From positions 1-64,000 of the forward strand of contig NZ_JAOEFC010000003.1 in the NCBI RefSeq assembly GCF_025421715.1: a stretch of DNA of 64,000 nt. Direction: 5' to 3'. The notes beneath the pieces were generated by a model. It did not search any database. It was not told the origin of the DNA and saw only the letters and a program-made list of their open reading frames with translations. The translations under genes were made by a program, and so were the position numbers. Of the stretch, positions 8,737 to 17,245 are shown piece by piece (position 1 is the stretch's first letter; every line of letters starts with the position of its first letter). The DNA is from Microbacterium festucae. Lineage in GTDB: Bacteria; Actinomycetota; Actinomycetes; Actinomycetales; Microbacteriaceae.

Positions 8737-8809
8737 CCGCGAGAGAACACGGGGGCGCCGAGGGAACGGTCGACACCCGTTCTCTCGGCGCTCCGTTGTT
8801 CTCTCGCGG
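8737..8809. repeat. Large imperfect palindrome at a convergent gene junction (terminator/REP-like)
   Basis: Arms of about 33 nt (8737-8770 and 8776-8809) pair around a short loop; outer blocks are CCGCGAGAGAACA and its complement, inner blocks GCGCCGAG/CTCGGCGC with a few mismatches and one gap. It lies between the 3' ends of the XRE-cupin gene and pgi, so it can act as a bidirectional terminator. It is far longer than a terminator needs to be and resembles the other intergenic palindromes in this window in position, though not in sequence. Confidence 0.75.
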
Positions 8810-8860
8810 CCAGGCCGGCCGGGCCAGGCCGGGCCGGGCCGGCCCGACCCGAGCCGGGGC

Positions 8861-10543
8861 TCAGGGCTGGCGGTGGGTGCGGTAGTAGTCCAGGAGGGCG
8901 CGGGTGGAGGCGTCCTGGGCGGCGTAGGCGGCCTCGTCGCCCTCGATGGCGGGGGCGATCTGCAGGGCGAGCTGCTTGCCGAGCTCGACGCCCCACTGGT
9001 CGAAGGAGTTGATGCCCCAGATGACGCCCTGGGTGAAGGTGATGTGCTCGTAGAGCGCGATCAGCTCGCCGAGCACCTTCGGGGTGAGGGCGGGGGCGAA
9101 GATCGACGTCGTCGGGCGGTTGCCGGCGAAGGTGCGGGCGGCCACGAGGGCCCCCGTCGTGCCCTCGGCCTCGACCTCTTCGGCGGTCTTGCCGAACGCG
9201 AGGGCCTTGGTCTGGGCGAGGAAGTTCGCCAGGAACAGGCCGTGCACGTCGCGGTCGCCGTCGGTGAGCGGGTAGGCCGGCGTCGCGAAGGCGATGAAGT
9301 CGGCCGGGATCAGGCGCGTGCCCTGGTGGATGAGCTGGTAGAACGCGTGCTGCCCGTTGGTGCCGGGCTCGCCCCAGAACACCTCGCCGGTCTCGGTGGT
9401 CACCGGCGACCCGTCCCAGCGCACCGACTTGCCGTTGGACTCCATGGTGAGCTGCTGCAGGTACGCGGCGAAGCGGCTCAGCTGCTGCGCGTAGGGCAGC
9501 ACCGCGTGCGACTGCGCGCCGAGGAAGTTGGTGTACCAGACGTTGAGCAGGCCCATCAGCACGGGCACGTTCTCGGCCAGCGGGGCGGATGCCACGTGCT
9601 CGTCGACCGCGTGGAAGCCGGCCAGCAGCTCGCGGAACGAGTCGGGGCCGAGCTCGAGCATGAGCGAGAGGCCGATGGCCGAGTCCACCGAGTAGCGGCC
9701 GCCCACCCAGTCCCAGAACCCGAAGGCGTTCGCGGTGTCGATGCCGAAGGCGGCCACCTTGTCGAGCGCGGTCGACACGGCGACGAAGTGGTGGGCGACG
9801 GCATCGGTGCGCTGGGCCTCGGAGTCGTCGATGGCGCCCGCGGTGCGCAGGCCCGCCCACAGCCAGTCGCGCGCGAGGCGCGCGTTGGTGAGGGTCTCGA
9901 GGGTGGTGAACGTCTTCGACGCGACGATGAACAGCGTCGTCTCGGGGTCGAGGTCGGCGGTCTTGTGCGCGAGGTCGAACGGGTCGATGTTCGAGACGAA
10001 CCGCGCCTGGATGCCGGCGGTGGCATACGGCTCGAGGGCGGCCGAGATCATCGCGGGGCCGAGGTCGGAGCCGCCGATGCCGATGTTGACGACGGTGGCG
10101 ACCTTCTTCCCGGTGATGCCGGTCCACTCGCCCGAGCGCACCCGCTCGGCGAACGCGGTCATCGCTGCGAGCACGCCCTGCACGTCGGCGTCGATGTCCT
10201 GCCCGTCGACGACCAGCTTCGGCTCGCTGCCGGCGGGGCGGCGGAGGGCCGTGTGCAGCACCGCACGGTCTTCGGTCGTGTTGATGTGCTCACCGGCGCG
10301 CATCGCGGCGTAGCGCTCGGCGACCCCGGTCTGCTCGGCGAGCGAGACCAGCGAAGCGAGGATGCCGGCGTCGATGAGGTTCTTCGACAGGTCGACGCGC
10401 AGGTCGGCCAGGTCGAACGTCAGCCGCTCGACGCGACCGGGATCGGCGTCGAACCAGGCCCGCAGATCCGGGGCGAAGACGTTCTTGTGGGCGGCGAGCT
10501 CGGCCCAGGCGGCGGTGGTGGTGGCATCGATGGGAGTGGTCAC
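8861..10543 (-). CDS. pgi: Glucose-6-phosphate isomerase
   Basis: 560 aa, full length for the bacterial Pgi family; interconverts glucose-6-phosphate and fructose-6-phosphate in glycolysis. Diagnostic segments are [13 protein letters not shown] and [12 protein letters not shown] (phosphate binding), the catalytic Glu368 in MESNGKS, His399 in [16 protein letters not shown], and the C-terminal DQWGVELGK with the catalytic Lys. Its ATG (10543) overlaps the stop codon of aztA by 4 bp (ATGA), so it is probably translated from the aztA transcript and may respond to zinc through the upstream Zur-like box. Such a link is unusual for pgi. It ends at the large palindrome 8737-8809. Confidence 0.97.
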   Translation of the reverse strand: MTTPIDATTTAAWAELAAHKNVFAPDLRAWFDADPGRVERLTFDLADLRVDLSKNLIDAGILASLVSLAEQTGVAERYAAMRAGEHINTTEDRAVLHTALRRPAGSEPKLVVDGQDIDADVQGVLAAMTAFAERVRSGEWTGITGKKVATVVNIGIGGSDLGPAMISAALEPYATAGIQARFVSNIDPFDLAHKTADLDPETTLFIVASKTFTTLETLTNARLARDWLWAGLRTAGAIDDSEAQRTDAVAHHFVAVSTALDKVAAFGIDTANAFGFWDWVGGRYSVDSAIGLSLMLELGPDSFRELLAGFHAVDEHVASAPLAENVPVLMGLLNVWYTNFLGAQSHAVLPYAQQLSRFAAYLQQLTMESNGKSVRWDGSPVTTETGEVFWGEPGTNGQHAFYQLIHQGTRLIPADFIAFATPAYPLTDGDRDVHGLFLANFLAQTKALAFGKTAEEVEAEGTTGALVAARTFAGNRPTTSIFAPALTPKVLGELIALYEHITFTQGVIWGINSFDQWGVELGKQLALQIAPAIEGDEAAYAAQDASTRALLDYYRTHRQP

Positions 10544-11325
10544 CAGGCCACGCTAGCGCGGGGCGGCGCGGGTGTGCAGTCGGGTGGGCCGGAGATAGCG
10601 CCCAGCCGCCCGTCGGCGAGCGTGGCGACCGCGTCGACGCGGCCGAGCTCGGCGAGGTCGTGGGTGACGACGACGACGGCGGCGCCGGCGGCGGTCAGGG
10701 CCGAGATCGCGGCGGCGGCATCGGCGCGCGCCGCGTCGTCGAGGCCCGTCATGGGTTCGTCCAGCAGCACGAGCGTCGCCTGCTGCGCCAGCGCCTGAGC
10801 CAAGAACGCGCGGCGGCGCTGCCCGCCCGACAGCTCGCCGATGCGGCGGCGGGCGAGCGCGGTGAGCCCCACCGCGGCGATGGCCGACGCGATGGCCTCG
10901 CGGTCGACCCGTCGCAGCGGGCGCCAGAACCCGCGCTGCCGCCAGCGCCCCATCGCGACCACCCCCTCGACGTTGAGCGGCAGGCGCTCGCCGGTGGTGG
11001 TGTGCTGCGGCACGAGGGCCACGGCGGTGCCGGGTGCCCGCCACGCGCTGCCGGCGGTGGGCGCGGTGAGCCCCGCCATCACCGACAGCGCCGTCGACTT
11101 GCCGCTGCCGTTGGCGCCGACGACGGCGAGCACCCGGCCCGCCCGCGCGTCGAGATCGACGCCGCGCAGGGCCGCGTGCCCGTCGATGTCGACGCCCACC
11201 TGCCGCAGCCGCGCGATCACGGGCGCGCCGGGCAGGGCGGCGCCGGAGCGAGCTGTGCCGGGGAGCGCTGCGCCGGGGAGGGCTGCGCGGGGAAGGGGGG
11301 CGTCGAGCGGATGCGAGGGCGACAT
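10540..11325 (-). CDS. aztA: Zinc ABC transporter ATP-binding protein AztA
   Basis: 261 aa. Walker [10 protein letters not shown], signature [15 protein letters not shown], Walker B LVLLDEP and the H-loop VVVTHDL are all intact, so it should hydrolyse ATP to power metal uptake. The first ~30 residues are a low-complexity ALPG repeat encoded by a degenerate GC repeat and probably are not functional. It is divergent from aztB across a Zur-like box and belongs with the aztB-aztD-aztC cluster on the other strand. The assignment to zinc comes from that context and the Zur box. Pgi follows with a 4-bp overlap. Confidence 0.85.
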   Translation of the reverse strand: MSPSHPLDAPLPRAALPGAALPGTARSGAALPGAPVIARLRQVGVDIDGHAALRGVDLDARAGRVLAVVGANGSGKSTALSVMAGLTAPTAGSAWRAPGTAVALVPQHTTTGERLPLNVEGVVAMGRWRQRGFWRPLRRVDREAIASAIAAVGLTALARRRIGELSGGQRRRAFLAQALAQQATLVLLDEPMTGLDDAARADAAAAISALTAAGAAVVVVTHDLAELGRVDAVATLADGRLGAISGPPDCTPAPPRASVAW

Positions 11326-11343
11326 GCCCGCCAGTATCGCAAA

Positions 11344-11372
11344 TGAAAACCATTCTCAATAACTGCTAGGGT
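11344..11372. promoter_or_regulatory. Zur-like box and leaderless aztB promoter
   Basis: TGAAAACCATTCTCA at 11344-11358 matches the actinobacterial Zur palindrome (TGAAAATGATTTTCA-like) at 12 of 15 positions by eye. It sits in the 55-bp divergent gap between aztA and aztB, so it can repress both when zinc is plentiful. TAGGGT (11367-11372) lies eight bases before the GTG of aztB, indicating a leaderless transcript. That Zur rather than another Fur-family protein binds is inferred from the neighbouring zinc genes. Confidence 0.75.
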
Positions 11373-11380
11373 CGTCGACC

Positions 11381-12232
11381 GTGTCCCTCCTCCTCGACCC
11401 GTTCACCGTCGCCTTCGTGCAGCGCGCCCTGCTCGGCGGCGCCCTCGTGGCGCTCGTCTGCGGGGTCGTGGGCACCTGGGTGGTGCTGCGCGGCATGGCC
11501 TTCCTCGGCGAGGCGATGGCCCACGGCATGCTCCCCGGCATCGCGGTGGCGACCCTCACCGGCATCCCGCCGATGGTGGGCGCCGCCGTCAGCGCCGGGG
11601 CCATGTCGGTGGGCATCGGTGCGCTGCAGCGCCGCGGGCGCCTGTCGGCCGACACCAGCATCGGGCTGCTGTTCGTGGCGAGCCTGGCGCTGGGCGTCAT
11701 CATCGTCTCGTCATCGCGGAGTTTCGCGACCGACGCGACGGCCATCCTCTTCGGCGACATCCTCGCCATCGGCACCGCCGACCTCGTCGCCCTCGCCGTG
11801 GCCGCGGCGGTCGTGCTCGTCGTGGCCGCCGCCGGCCACCGGGCATTCGTCGCGCTGACCGTCGACCCGCGGCAGGCGCAGCTGCTGGGGCTGCGGCCCC
11901 GCCTCGCGCACATCGTGCTCGTCGCCCTCGTCACCCTCGCCGTCGTCGCCGCCTACCAGGCAGTCGGATCGCTGCTGGTGGTCGGGATGCTGCTCGGCCC
12001 CGCCGTCGCCGCCGGTGCGTGGACCAGTCGCATCGTGTCGACCATGGCGCTGGCGGCGGTCATCGGCACGGCCGCCGTCGCGGTGGGGCTGCTGCTCTCG
12101 TGGCACCTCGGCACCGCCGCGGGGGCGACCATCGCGTTCACCGCCATCTGCTCCGGCGCCCTGTCGACCGGCATCCGCGCCCTCGTCCGGTCGCTGCGAC
12201 CGGCCGCCGCCCTCTCCGGAAGGACCGCATGA
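11381..12232 (+). CDS. aztB: Zinc ABC transporter permease AztB
   Basis: 283 aa, an ABC-3 (ZnuB/MntB-type) integral membrane protein with about eight hydrophobic segments beginning at VALVCGVVGTWVVL. The cytoplasmic motif GEAMAHGMLPGIAVA is the family signature that contacts the ATPase. The start is GTG 11381, eight bases after a TAGGGT -10, which suggests leaderless translation. It overlaps the next gene by 4 bp (ATGA), so aztB, aztD, aztC and the second aztD form one zinc-uptake operon. Confidence 0.9.
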   Translation: MSLLLDPFTVAFVQRALLGGALVALVCGVVGTWVVLRGMAFLGEAMAHGMLPGIAVATLTGIPPMVGAAVSAGAMSVGIGALQRRGRLSADTSIGLLFVASLALGVIIVSSSRSFATDATAILFGDILAIGTADLVALAVAAAVVLVVAAAGHRAFVALTVDPRQAQLLGLRPRLAHIVLVALVTLAVVAAYQAVGSLLVVGMLLGPAVAAGAWTSRIVSTMALAAVIGTAAVAVGLLLSWHLGTAAGATIAFTAICSGALSTGIRALVRSLRPAAALSGRTA

Positions 12233-13425
12233 CGACCCGCCCCCTCGCACTGCTCGGCGCCGCCCTGCTGCTGCCCGCCCTGCTCGCCGGCTGCGCCGCG
12301 ACCCCCGCGACACCCCCGCCGCCCAGCCCGACCGCGGCCCCCGGTCACGGGGCCGTCGCCGGGGCGGTGGAGCTCGCCGAGCCCGCGCTGCACCTCGCCT
12401 CGATCTCCCCGGATGGCGCCGTGCACCACCTCGACCTGCTCGACGGCGAGAGCACGTCGCTCGGCGACATCGCGCCGGCGGCGACGCTCGACAGCGAGGG
12501 CCGGTTCCTGTTCGCCGGACGCGACGGGTCGGTGTCGATCGTCGACAGCGGGGTGTGGACCTGGAACCACGTCGATCACTTCCACTACTACGAGGCGCCC
12601 TCCCGCCTGCTCGGTGAGCTGACCGGCGACGGCACGCCCCGCACCGTCGTCAGCGACCTCGGCGCCGGGGTGCACTTCGACGGCGGCGAGGCGGTGCTGC
12701 TCGACCTCGGCGCGCTCAAAGACGGCGAGATCGTCGCGGCACTGCGCCTCGAGGTCGCCCCCGGCGACGGCATGATCGTCCCCCTCCCCGTCGGCGCGCT
12801 CGTGACCACCGGTGAGGGGCTGCGTCGTGTGGATGCCGACGGCACGGCGCGCGAGACCATCCCGTGCGCCGCGCCGCAGGGCTCGATCGCGACGGTCGAG
12901 GGCGTGGTCGTCGGCTGCGCCGACGGGGCCGTGCTCGTCACCGGCGCGGGCGATTCGACCGCCGTCGAGCGGATCCCCTACCCGGAGGGGGCGGGGGAGC
13001 GGGCGGTGTCCTTCGCCGCCCGCGAGCACCGGCCCACCGTGGCCGGCGTGACCGGCGGGACGACCTTCTGGATGCTCGACACCCGCGCCCGCACGTGGAC
13101 CGAGGTCGACGCCGGCGAACCGCTCGAGCGGGTCGTCGCCGTCGACGACACGGCCGGGCACGTGGTGGCCCTCGCCGCCGACGGCGCCGTGCAGGTGTTC
13201 GCCGGCGGTGCGCCGGTGGCCCGCACCGCGCCCCTCGTGGCCGCGTCGCTGGCCGACCCCGCCCTCGCCGCCGGGGTCTCCCTGACCGTCGACGCGCACC
13301 GCGTCTACCTCAACGGGCCCGCCGAACGGATGCTGTTCGAGCTCGCCCCCGCCGACGGCGCGCGGATCGCGCGCACCTTCCCGACCGGCCACGTGCCGCA
13401 GCTGACCACGGAGACGGGCCGATGA
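12229..13425 (+). CDS. aztD: AztD-like zinc metallochaperone lipoprotein (copy 1)
   Basis: 398 aa. Lipobox LLAGC with lipidated Cys22, then a Pro-rich linker and a seven-bladed-propeller-like repeat of short beta strands. A metal-binding candidate is the cluster HVDHFHYYEAP near residues 108-118; two Cys (PCAAP and VGCADG) may pair. AztD proteins bind zinc outside the membrane and pass it to the binding protein AztC. Position between aztB and aztC with 4-bp overlaps on both sides supports the call. A second, divergent AztD is encoded 1 kb downstream; which one is the true donor cannot be told from sequence. Confidence 0.78.
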   Translation: MTTRPLALLGAALLLPALLAGCAATPATPPPPSPTAAPGHGAVAGAVELAEPALHLASISPDGAVHHLDLLDGESTSLGDIAPAATLDSEGRFLFAGRDGSVSIVDSGVWTWNHVDHFHYYEAPSRLLGELTGDGTPRTVVSDLGAGVHFDGGEAVLLDLGALKDGEIVAALRLEVAPGDGMIVPLPVGALVTTGEGLRRVDADGTARETIPCAAPQGSIATVEGVVVGCADGAVLVTGAGDSTAVERIPYPEGAGERAVSFAAREHRPTVAGVTGGTTFWMLDTRARTWTEVDAGEPLERVVAVDDTAGHVVALAADGAVQVFAGGAPVARTAPLVAASLADPALAAGVSLTVDAHRVYLNGPAERMLFELAPADGARIARTFPTGHVPQLTTETGR

Positions 13426-14372
13426 GCCGCCGCACCACGACCCGCACCACCGCCCTCGCGCTCGCCGCCGCGCTGTGCCTCACGGCGCTCACGGCGTGCA
13501 CCGCGCCGGCCGCCGACGAGCGCCCCTCGGTCGTGGTGACCACCAACATCCTCGGCGACGTGGTCACCGCCCTGGCCGGCGACGCGCTCGCGGTCGCCAC
13601 GCTCATGCCGCCGGGCGCCGACCCGCACGCCTTCGAGCTGTCGGCGCAGCAGGCCCAGTCGCTGCGCACCGCCGACCTCGTCGTCTCGAACGGGCTGGGG
13701 CTGGAGGAGGGGCTGCAGCGGCACGTCGACGCGTCGGCCGCCGACGGCGCCGACCAGTTCGTCGCCGGCGACCACGTGCAGGTGCTGGGCTACGCCGATG
13801 CGGATGCCGACGACCCCCACTTCTGGACCGACCCCGGTCAGATGACGCGCGTCGTCGAGGCGCTGCTGCCCGAACTGACCGCTCTGGCCGGGGCGGGGGC
13901 CGGGGCCGGGGCCGGGGCCGAGACCGCCGTCGAGACCGTGCAGGCGGCGGGCCGGCAGTACCTCGCCGACCTCGCGGCGCTCGATGCCGAGATGACGGCG
14001 GCGTTCGCGGCGATCCCGGCCGACCGCCGCGCCCTGGTGACCAACCACCACGTCTTCGGCTACCTCGCCGCCCGCTACGACGTGCGCATCCTCGGTGCCG
14101 CGATCCCCGGGGGCACCACCCTCGCCGCGCCCAGCGCCGGCGATCTGCGCGACCTCGTCGACGCGATCGACGCCGCCGGGGTGCCGACGATCTTCGCCGA
14201 GTCGTCGCAGCCCGACCGCCTCATGCAGGTGCTCGCCGACGAGGCCGGCCGCGACGTGCAGGTGGTGTCGCTGCCCACCGAGTCGCTGGCCGCACGCGGC
14301 GAACCCGCCGACACCTACCTCGACATGATGCGCGTGGTCACTCAGCGCATCTCCCACGGGCTCGCCCCCTGA
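13422..14372 (+). CDS. aztC: Zinc ABC transporter substrate-binding lipoprotein AztC
   Basis: 316 aa, a cluster A-I (ZnuA/TroA) metal-binding protein. Signal peptide and lipobox LTAC with Cys26. Candidate zinc ligands are H69 (ADPHAFE), H133 (DDPHFW), H209 or H210 (TNHHVFGY) and D297 (ADTYLDMM), the expected three-His-one-Asp set. An (Ala-Gly) run around residue 157-165 replaces the loop that is His-rich in many zinc binders; it comes from a GGGGCC microsatellite at about 13889-13919. It overlaps the upstream aztD by 4 bp and passes zinc to AztB. Confidence 0.9.
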   Translation: MSRRTTTRTTALALAAALCLTALTACTAPAADERPSVVVTTNILGDVVTALAGDALAVATLMPPGADPHAFELSAQQAQSLRTADLVVSNGLGLEEGLQRHVDASAADGADQFVAGDHVQVLGYADADADDPHFWTDPGQMTRVVEALLPELTALAGAGAGAGAGAETAVETVQAAGRQYLADLAALDAEMTAAFAAIPADRRALVTNHHVFGYLAARYDVRILGAAIPGGTTLAAPSAGDLRDLVDAIDAAGVPTIFAESSQPDRLMQVLADEAGRDVQVVSLPTESLAARGEPADTYLDMMRVVTQRISHGLAP

Positions 14373-14408
14373 GCCCCCCCGCAGAAACCCCCACAGAAAA
14401 GGAAGCAC

Positions 14409-15608
14409 ATGAAACGTCTCCTCCCCGTCGGCGCCCTCGTCGGCGTCGCCGCCCTCGCGCTCACCGCGTGCGCCGGCACCAGCGCACCGGCCGGCACCGC
14501 CGACCCCGCCGCCACCGACCCCGCCGCCACCGACGCGGCCGCCTCCGACTCCGGCTCCCGCGTGGCCGTCGGCTATGAGGGCGGCGTGCTCGTGCTCGAC
14601 GGGCAGTCGCTCGACGAGCTCGGCGACTTCGCCTCCGAGGACTTCATCCGCCTCAACCCCGCCGGCGACGGCCGCCACGTGCTGGTGACCACCTCGGCGG
14701 GCTTCCAGTTCCTCGACGTGCAGCAGCCCGAGCTCACCGACCTCGTCGTGCCCGCCGCCACCGCCGGGCACGTCGTGAGCCACGCCGGCACGACCGTGCT
14801 TTACGACGACGCCACCAGCGACACCACGATCTTCGACTCGGCCGCCCTCGCCGACCGCGGCGACGCGCTGCCCGAGGCCACCGTCATCGAGGGCGTCGAG
14901 GCGCATCACGGCGTCTCGGTGCAGCTCGAGGACGGCACCGTGCTCACCACCGTCGGCGGCGAGGCCGGGCGCACCGGCATCCGCGTGCTCGACGACCACG
15001 GCCACGAGGTCGCCGTCAACGCCGAATGCCCCGGCGTGCACGGCGAAGGCGCGACCCACGACGAGGCGGTCGTCTTCGGCTGCGAGAACGGCGCCCTGCT
15101 CTACCGCGACGGCGAGATCACCAAGCTCGCCTCGCCCGACGCCTACGGCCGCATCGGCAACGCCTACGTCTCCGACACCAGCCCGCTGATCGTCATGGAC
15201 TACAAGGACGACCCGGATGCCGAGGGCTACCTGCTGCACACCGTCGCCCTCGTCGACACCGAGGCGGCCACCCTCACCACCGCCGCCCTGCCGGAGGGCA
15301 TCGCGTACACCTACCGCGGTGTCGCCCGCGGCCCGGCCGGCGAGGGTGTGCTGATCGGCACCGACGGAAGCCTGCACTCCCTCGACCCCGCCACCGGTGA
15401 GATCACCTCGTCGCTGCCGGTGATCGACGCGTGGGAGGGCCCCGCCCAGTGGCAGGAGCCGCACCCGACCCTGCGGGTCGCCGGCGACATCGCCTACATC
15501 ACCGACCCGGCCGACAGCGAGCTGGTGGCCGTCGACCTCACCACCGGTGAGATCATCGCGACCGCGAAGCTCCCGCAGGTGCCCAACGAGATCGCCGCAG
15601 TGTCCTGA
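14409..15608 (+). CDS. aztD: AztD zinc metallochaperone lipoprotein (copy 2)
   Basis: 399 aa, similar in length and domain plan to the gene two places upstream. Lipobox LTAC with Cys21, an Ala/Thr/Asp linker with an imperfect DPAAT repeat, then a beta-propeller. His-rich candidate zinc sites are GHVVSHAG, EGVEAHHGVSV, DDHGHEVAV and VHGEGATHDE; a Cys pair (AECPG, FGCENG) matches that seen in AztD proteins. It is the better AztD match of the two because of these His clusters. It lies 36 bp after aztC with an AAAGGAAG ribosome site and ends at a strong bidirectional terminator. Confidence 0.85.
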   Translation: MKRLLPVGALVGVAALALTACAGTSAPAGTADPAATDPAATDAAASDSGSRVAVGYEGGVLVLDGQSLDELGDFASEDFIRLNPAGDGRHVLVTTSAGFQFLDVQQPELTDLVVPAATAGHVVSHAGTTVLYDDATSDTTIFDSAALADRGDALPEATVIEGVEAHHGVSVQLEDGTVLTTVGGEAGRTGIRVLDDHGHEVAVNAECPGVHGEGATHDEAVVFGCENGALLYRDGEITKLASPDAYGRIGNAYVSDTSPLIVMDYKDDPDAEGYLLHTVALVDTEAATLTTAALPEGIAYTYRGVARGPAGEGVLIGTDGSLHSLDPATGEITSSLPVIDAWEGPAQWQEPHPTLRVAGDIAYITDPADSELVAVDLTTGEIIATAKLPQVPNEIAAVS

Positions 15609-15625
15609 CCCGAGGGCGCACATGC

Positions 15626-15664
15626 GGCAGGGCCGGTCGGGGAAGCCACCCGACCGGCCCTGCC
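15626..15664. terminator. Bidirectional terminator after the azt operon
   Basis: A perfect 16-bp stem, 15626-15641 with 15649-15664, around a 7-base loop, placed between the convergent stops at 15608 and 15675. The arm reads GGCAGGGCCGGTCGGG. No strong U tract follows, as is usual in GC-rich actinobacteria. Confidence 0.85.
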
Positions 15665-15674
15665 GTGTGCGTGC

Positions 15675-16541
15675 TCAGCGCACCGGGCGCAGCACGACCT
15701 GACCGGCCGACACCGTCACCGAGATCTGCGACGATGCGGCAGCCGAGGTGTCGAGGCGGTTGTCGAAGCCGCCGGCCTCGACGTCGGAGACCACCCGGTA
15801 GGTCTCGTCGGGCAGCTCCAGGGTCACCCGGCCGGCCGACACGTCGATGGTGAGGGCGTCGGGGGCCCGCCGCAGCCGGCCGTCGAGCGCGCCGGCGCTC
15901 ACCTGCATCTCGGCGGTGCGCACGCCCGCCAGGTCGAGGCTCGTGCGCCCCGCGCTCACGTCGACGTCGAGCTCGGCCGCGGTGCCCGACACATCGATCG
16001 CGCCGGCATCGAGGTCGACGTCGAGCTCGCCATAGGTGCCGTCGGCGGTGATCGAGCCGGCCGACAGCGACAGCGAGGCATCCAGCGCACCCCGCTCGAG
16101 GGCCGACGGGAGGGTCAGCACGGCGCTGTCGCCGCCGTCGCGCCCGAACGACCAGCCGCCGAACCACGAGCGGTCGGTGCGCACCGACAGCTCGTCGCCG
16201 TCGCGCTCGAAGCTCCAGTCGCCGGGGGTGCCCTCCACGACCAGCTGCGCCTGGTCGACGTCGCCGTAGATGATCGTCAGGTCGGCGGCGCTCACGTCGA
16301 CGTCGAAGCCGGTGATGCCGTTGACCGCGGCGGTGAAGGTCTCGGTGCGCACCGCGGTGCTGCGCACGGCCGCGAAGGCCGAGCCGGCGATCGCGCCGAC
16401 GATGAGCACCGCCCCGGCGACGATCGCGATGATCGCCACCACCGTCGACGAGGTGCGTCGCGGCGGGGTGGGCGCGCCCGCACCGGGGGGCGGTGCGGCG
16501 GGCTGAGGGGGCAGCGGGGGCGGGGTCATGGTGGTGGTCAT
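15675..16541 (-). CDS. DUF4097 family membrane-anchored beta-helix protein
   Basis: 288 aa. A Pro-rich cytoplasmic N-terminus, one transmembrane segment (about 33-58, VVAIIAIVAGAVLIVGAIAG) and an extracytoplasmic right-handed beta-helix-like domain made of repeats such as VDVSAADLTI, LSLSAGSITADGTYG and VDVSAGRTSLDL, as in DUF4097/LiaG-type proteins. Function is unknown; LiaG-like proteins accompany envelope-stress two-component systems. It overlaps the response regulator by 4 bp (ATGA) and closes a kinase-regulator-DUF4097 operon, so it is likely an output or accessory of that system. Confidence 0.8.
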   Translation of the reverse strand: MTTTMTPPPLPPQPAAPPPGAGAPTPPRRTSSTVVAIIAIVAGAVLIVGAIAGSAFAAVRSTAVRTETFTAAVNGITGFDVDVSAADLTIIYGDVDQAQLVVEGTPGDWSFERDGDELSVRTDRSWFGGWSFGRDGGDSAVLTLPSALERGALDASLSLSAGSITADGTYGELDVDLDAGAIDVSGTAAELDVDVSAGRTSLDLAGVRTAEMQVSAGALDGRLRRAPDALTIDVSAGRVTLELPDETYRVVSDVEAGGFDNRLDTSAAASSQISVTVSAGQVVLRPVR

Positions 16542-17245
16542 CGGTCTGCTCCGTTCGGTGACGGGGTGGAAGTGGGGGTCTGCGCGGGGGTCTGCCCCGT
16601 GGTCTGCTCCAGGTGCACGAGGGCGGCCAGCACCCGCCGGTTGCCGTGCTCGTCCTGCTCGAGGTCGAGCTTCTGGAACAGCGAGGTGATGTGCTTCTCG
16701 ACGGCGGCCTCGCTCACGTGCAGGGCCGCGGCGATGGCCTGGTTGCTCTTGCCCTCGGCGATCAGCGCCAGCACGGAGCGCTCCCGCTCGGTCAGCCGCG
16801 CCATCCGGTCGTCGCGGGCGCGGCGGGTGAGCAGCTGCGCGACGACCTCGGGGTCGAGCACCGTCGCGCCCTCGCCGATGCGCTGCACCGCGTCGAGGAA
16901 GTCGGCGACGTCGGCCACCCGGTCTTTCAGCAGGTAGCCCAGCGCCGCGCGCTGCCCGGCGATGAGGTCGCTGGCGTAGCGCTCCTCGACGTACTGGCTC
17001 AGCACGAGCACCGGCAGCGTCGGGTTGTCGGCGCGCAGCCCCAGGGCCGCCCGGATGCCCTCGTCGGTGAACGTCGGGGGCAGGCGCACGTCGAGGATGC
17101 ACAGCTCGGGAGAGGTGCCCGCCACCTGCGCGGCCAGCTCGTGCGCGTCGGGGAGGGCGGCAACGATCTCGTGGCCGGCGTCTTCGAGCACGCGCACCAG
17201 GCCGGCGCGCAGCAGCGCGGAGTCTTCGCAGATCAGGATGCGCAC
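16538..17245 (-). CDS. NarL/LuxR-type response regulator
   Basis: 235 aa. A receiver domain (1-120) with acidic E7/D8, phospho-Asp52 (CILDVRLPP), a Ser switch residue (VLSQYVEERY) and Lys in LLKDRVADV, then a LuxR HTH (LTERERSVLALIAEGKSNQAIA, SEAAVEKHITSLFQKL). A Thr/Pro-rich tail follows. The start is a GTG at 17245 inside the end of the kinase gene (13-bp overlap), giving MRILICEDSALLRAG. It should be phosphorylated by the adjacent kinase; the downstream DUF4097 gene is a plausible target. Confidence 0.92.
   Translation of the reverse strand: MRILICEDSALLRAGLVRVLEDAGHEIVAALPDAHELAAQVAGTSPELCILDVRLPPTFTDEGIRAALGLRADNPTLPVLVLSQYVEERYASDLIAGQRAALGYLLKDRVADVADFLDAVQRIGEGATVLDPEVVAQLLTRRARDDRMARLTERERSVLALIAEGKSNQAIAAALHVSEAAVEKHITSLFQKLDLEQDEHGNRRVLAALVHLEQTTGQTPAQTPTSTPSPNGADR

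Noticed and set aside
10540..15608. Manganese rather than zinc uptake
   Set aside because: The AztD chaperones and the Zur-like box favour zinc, although the binding-protein family alone cannot separate the two metals.
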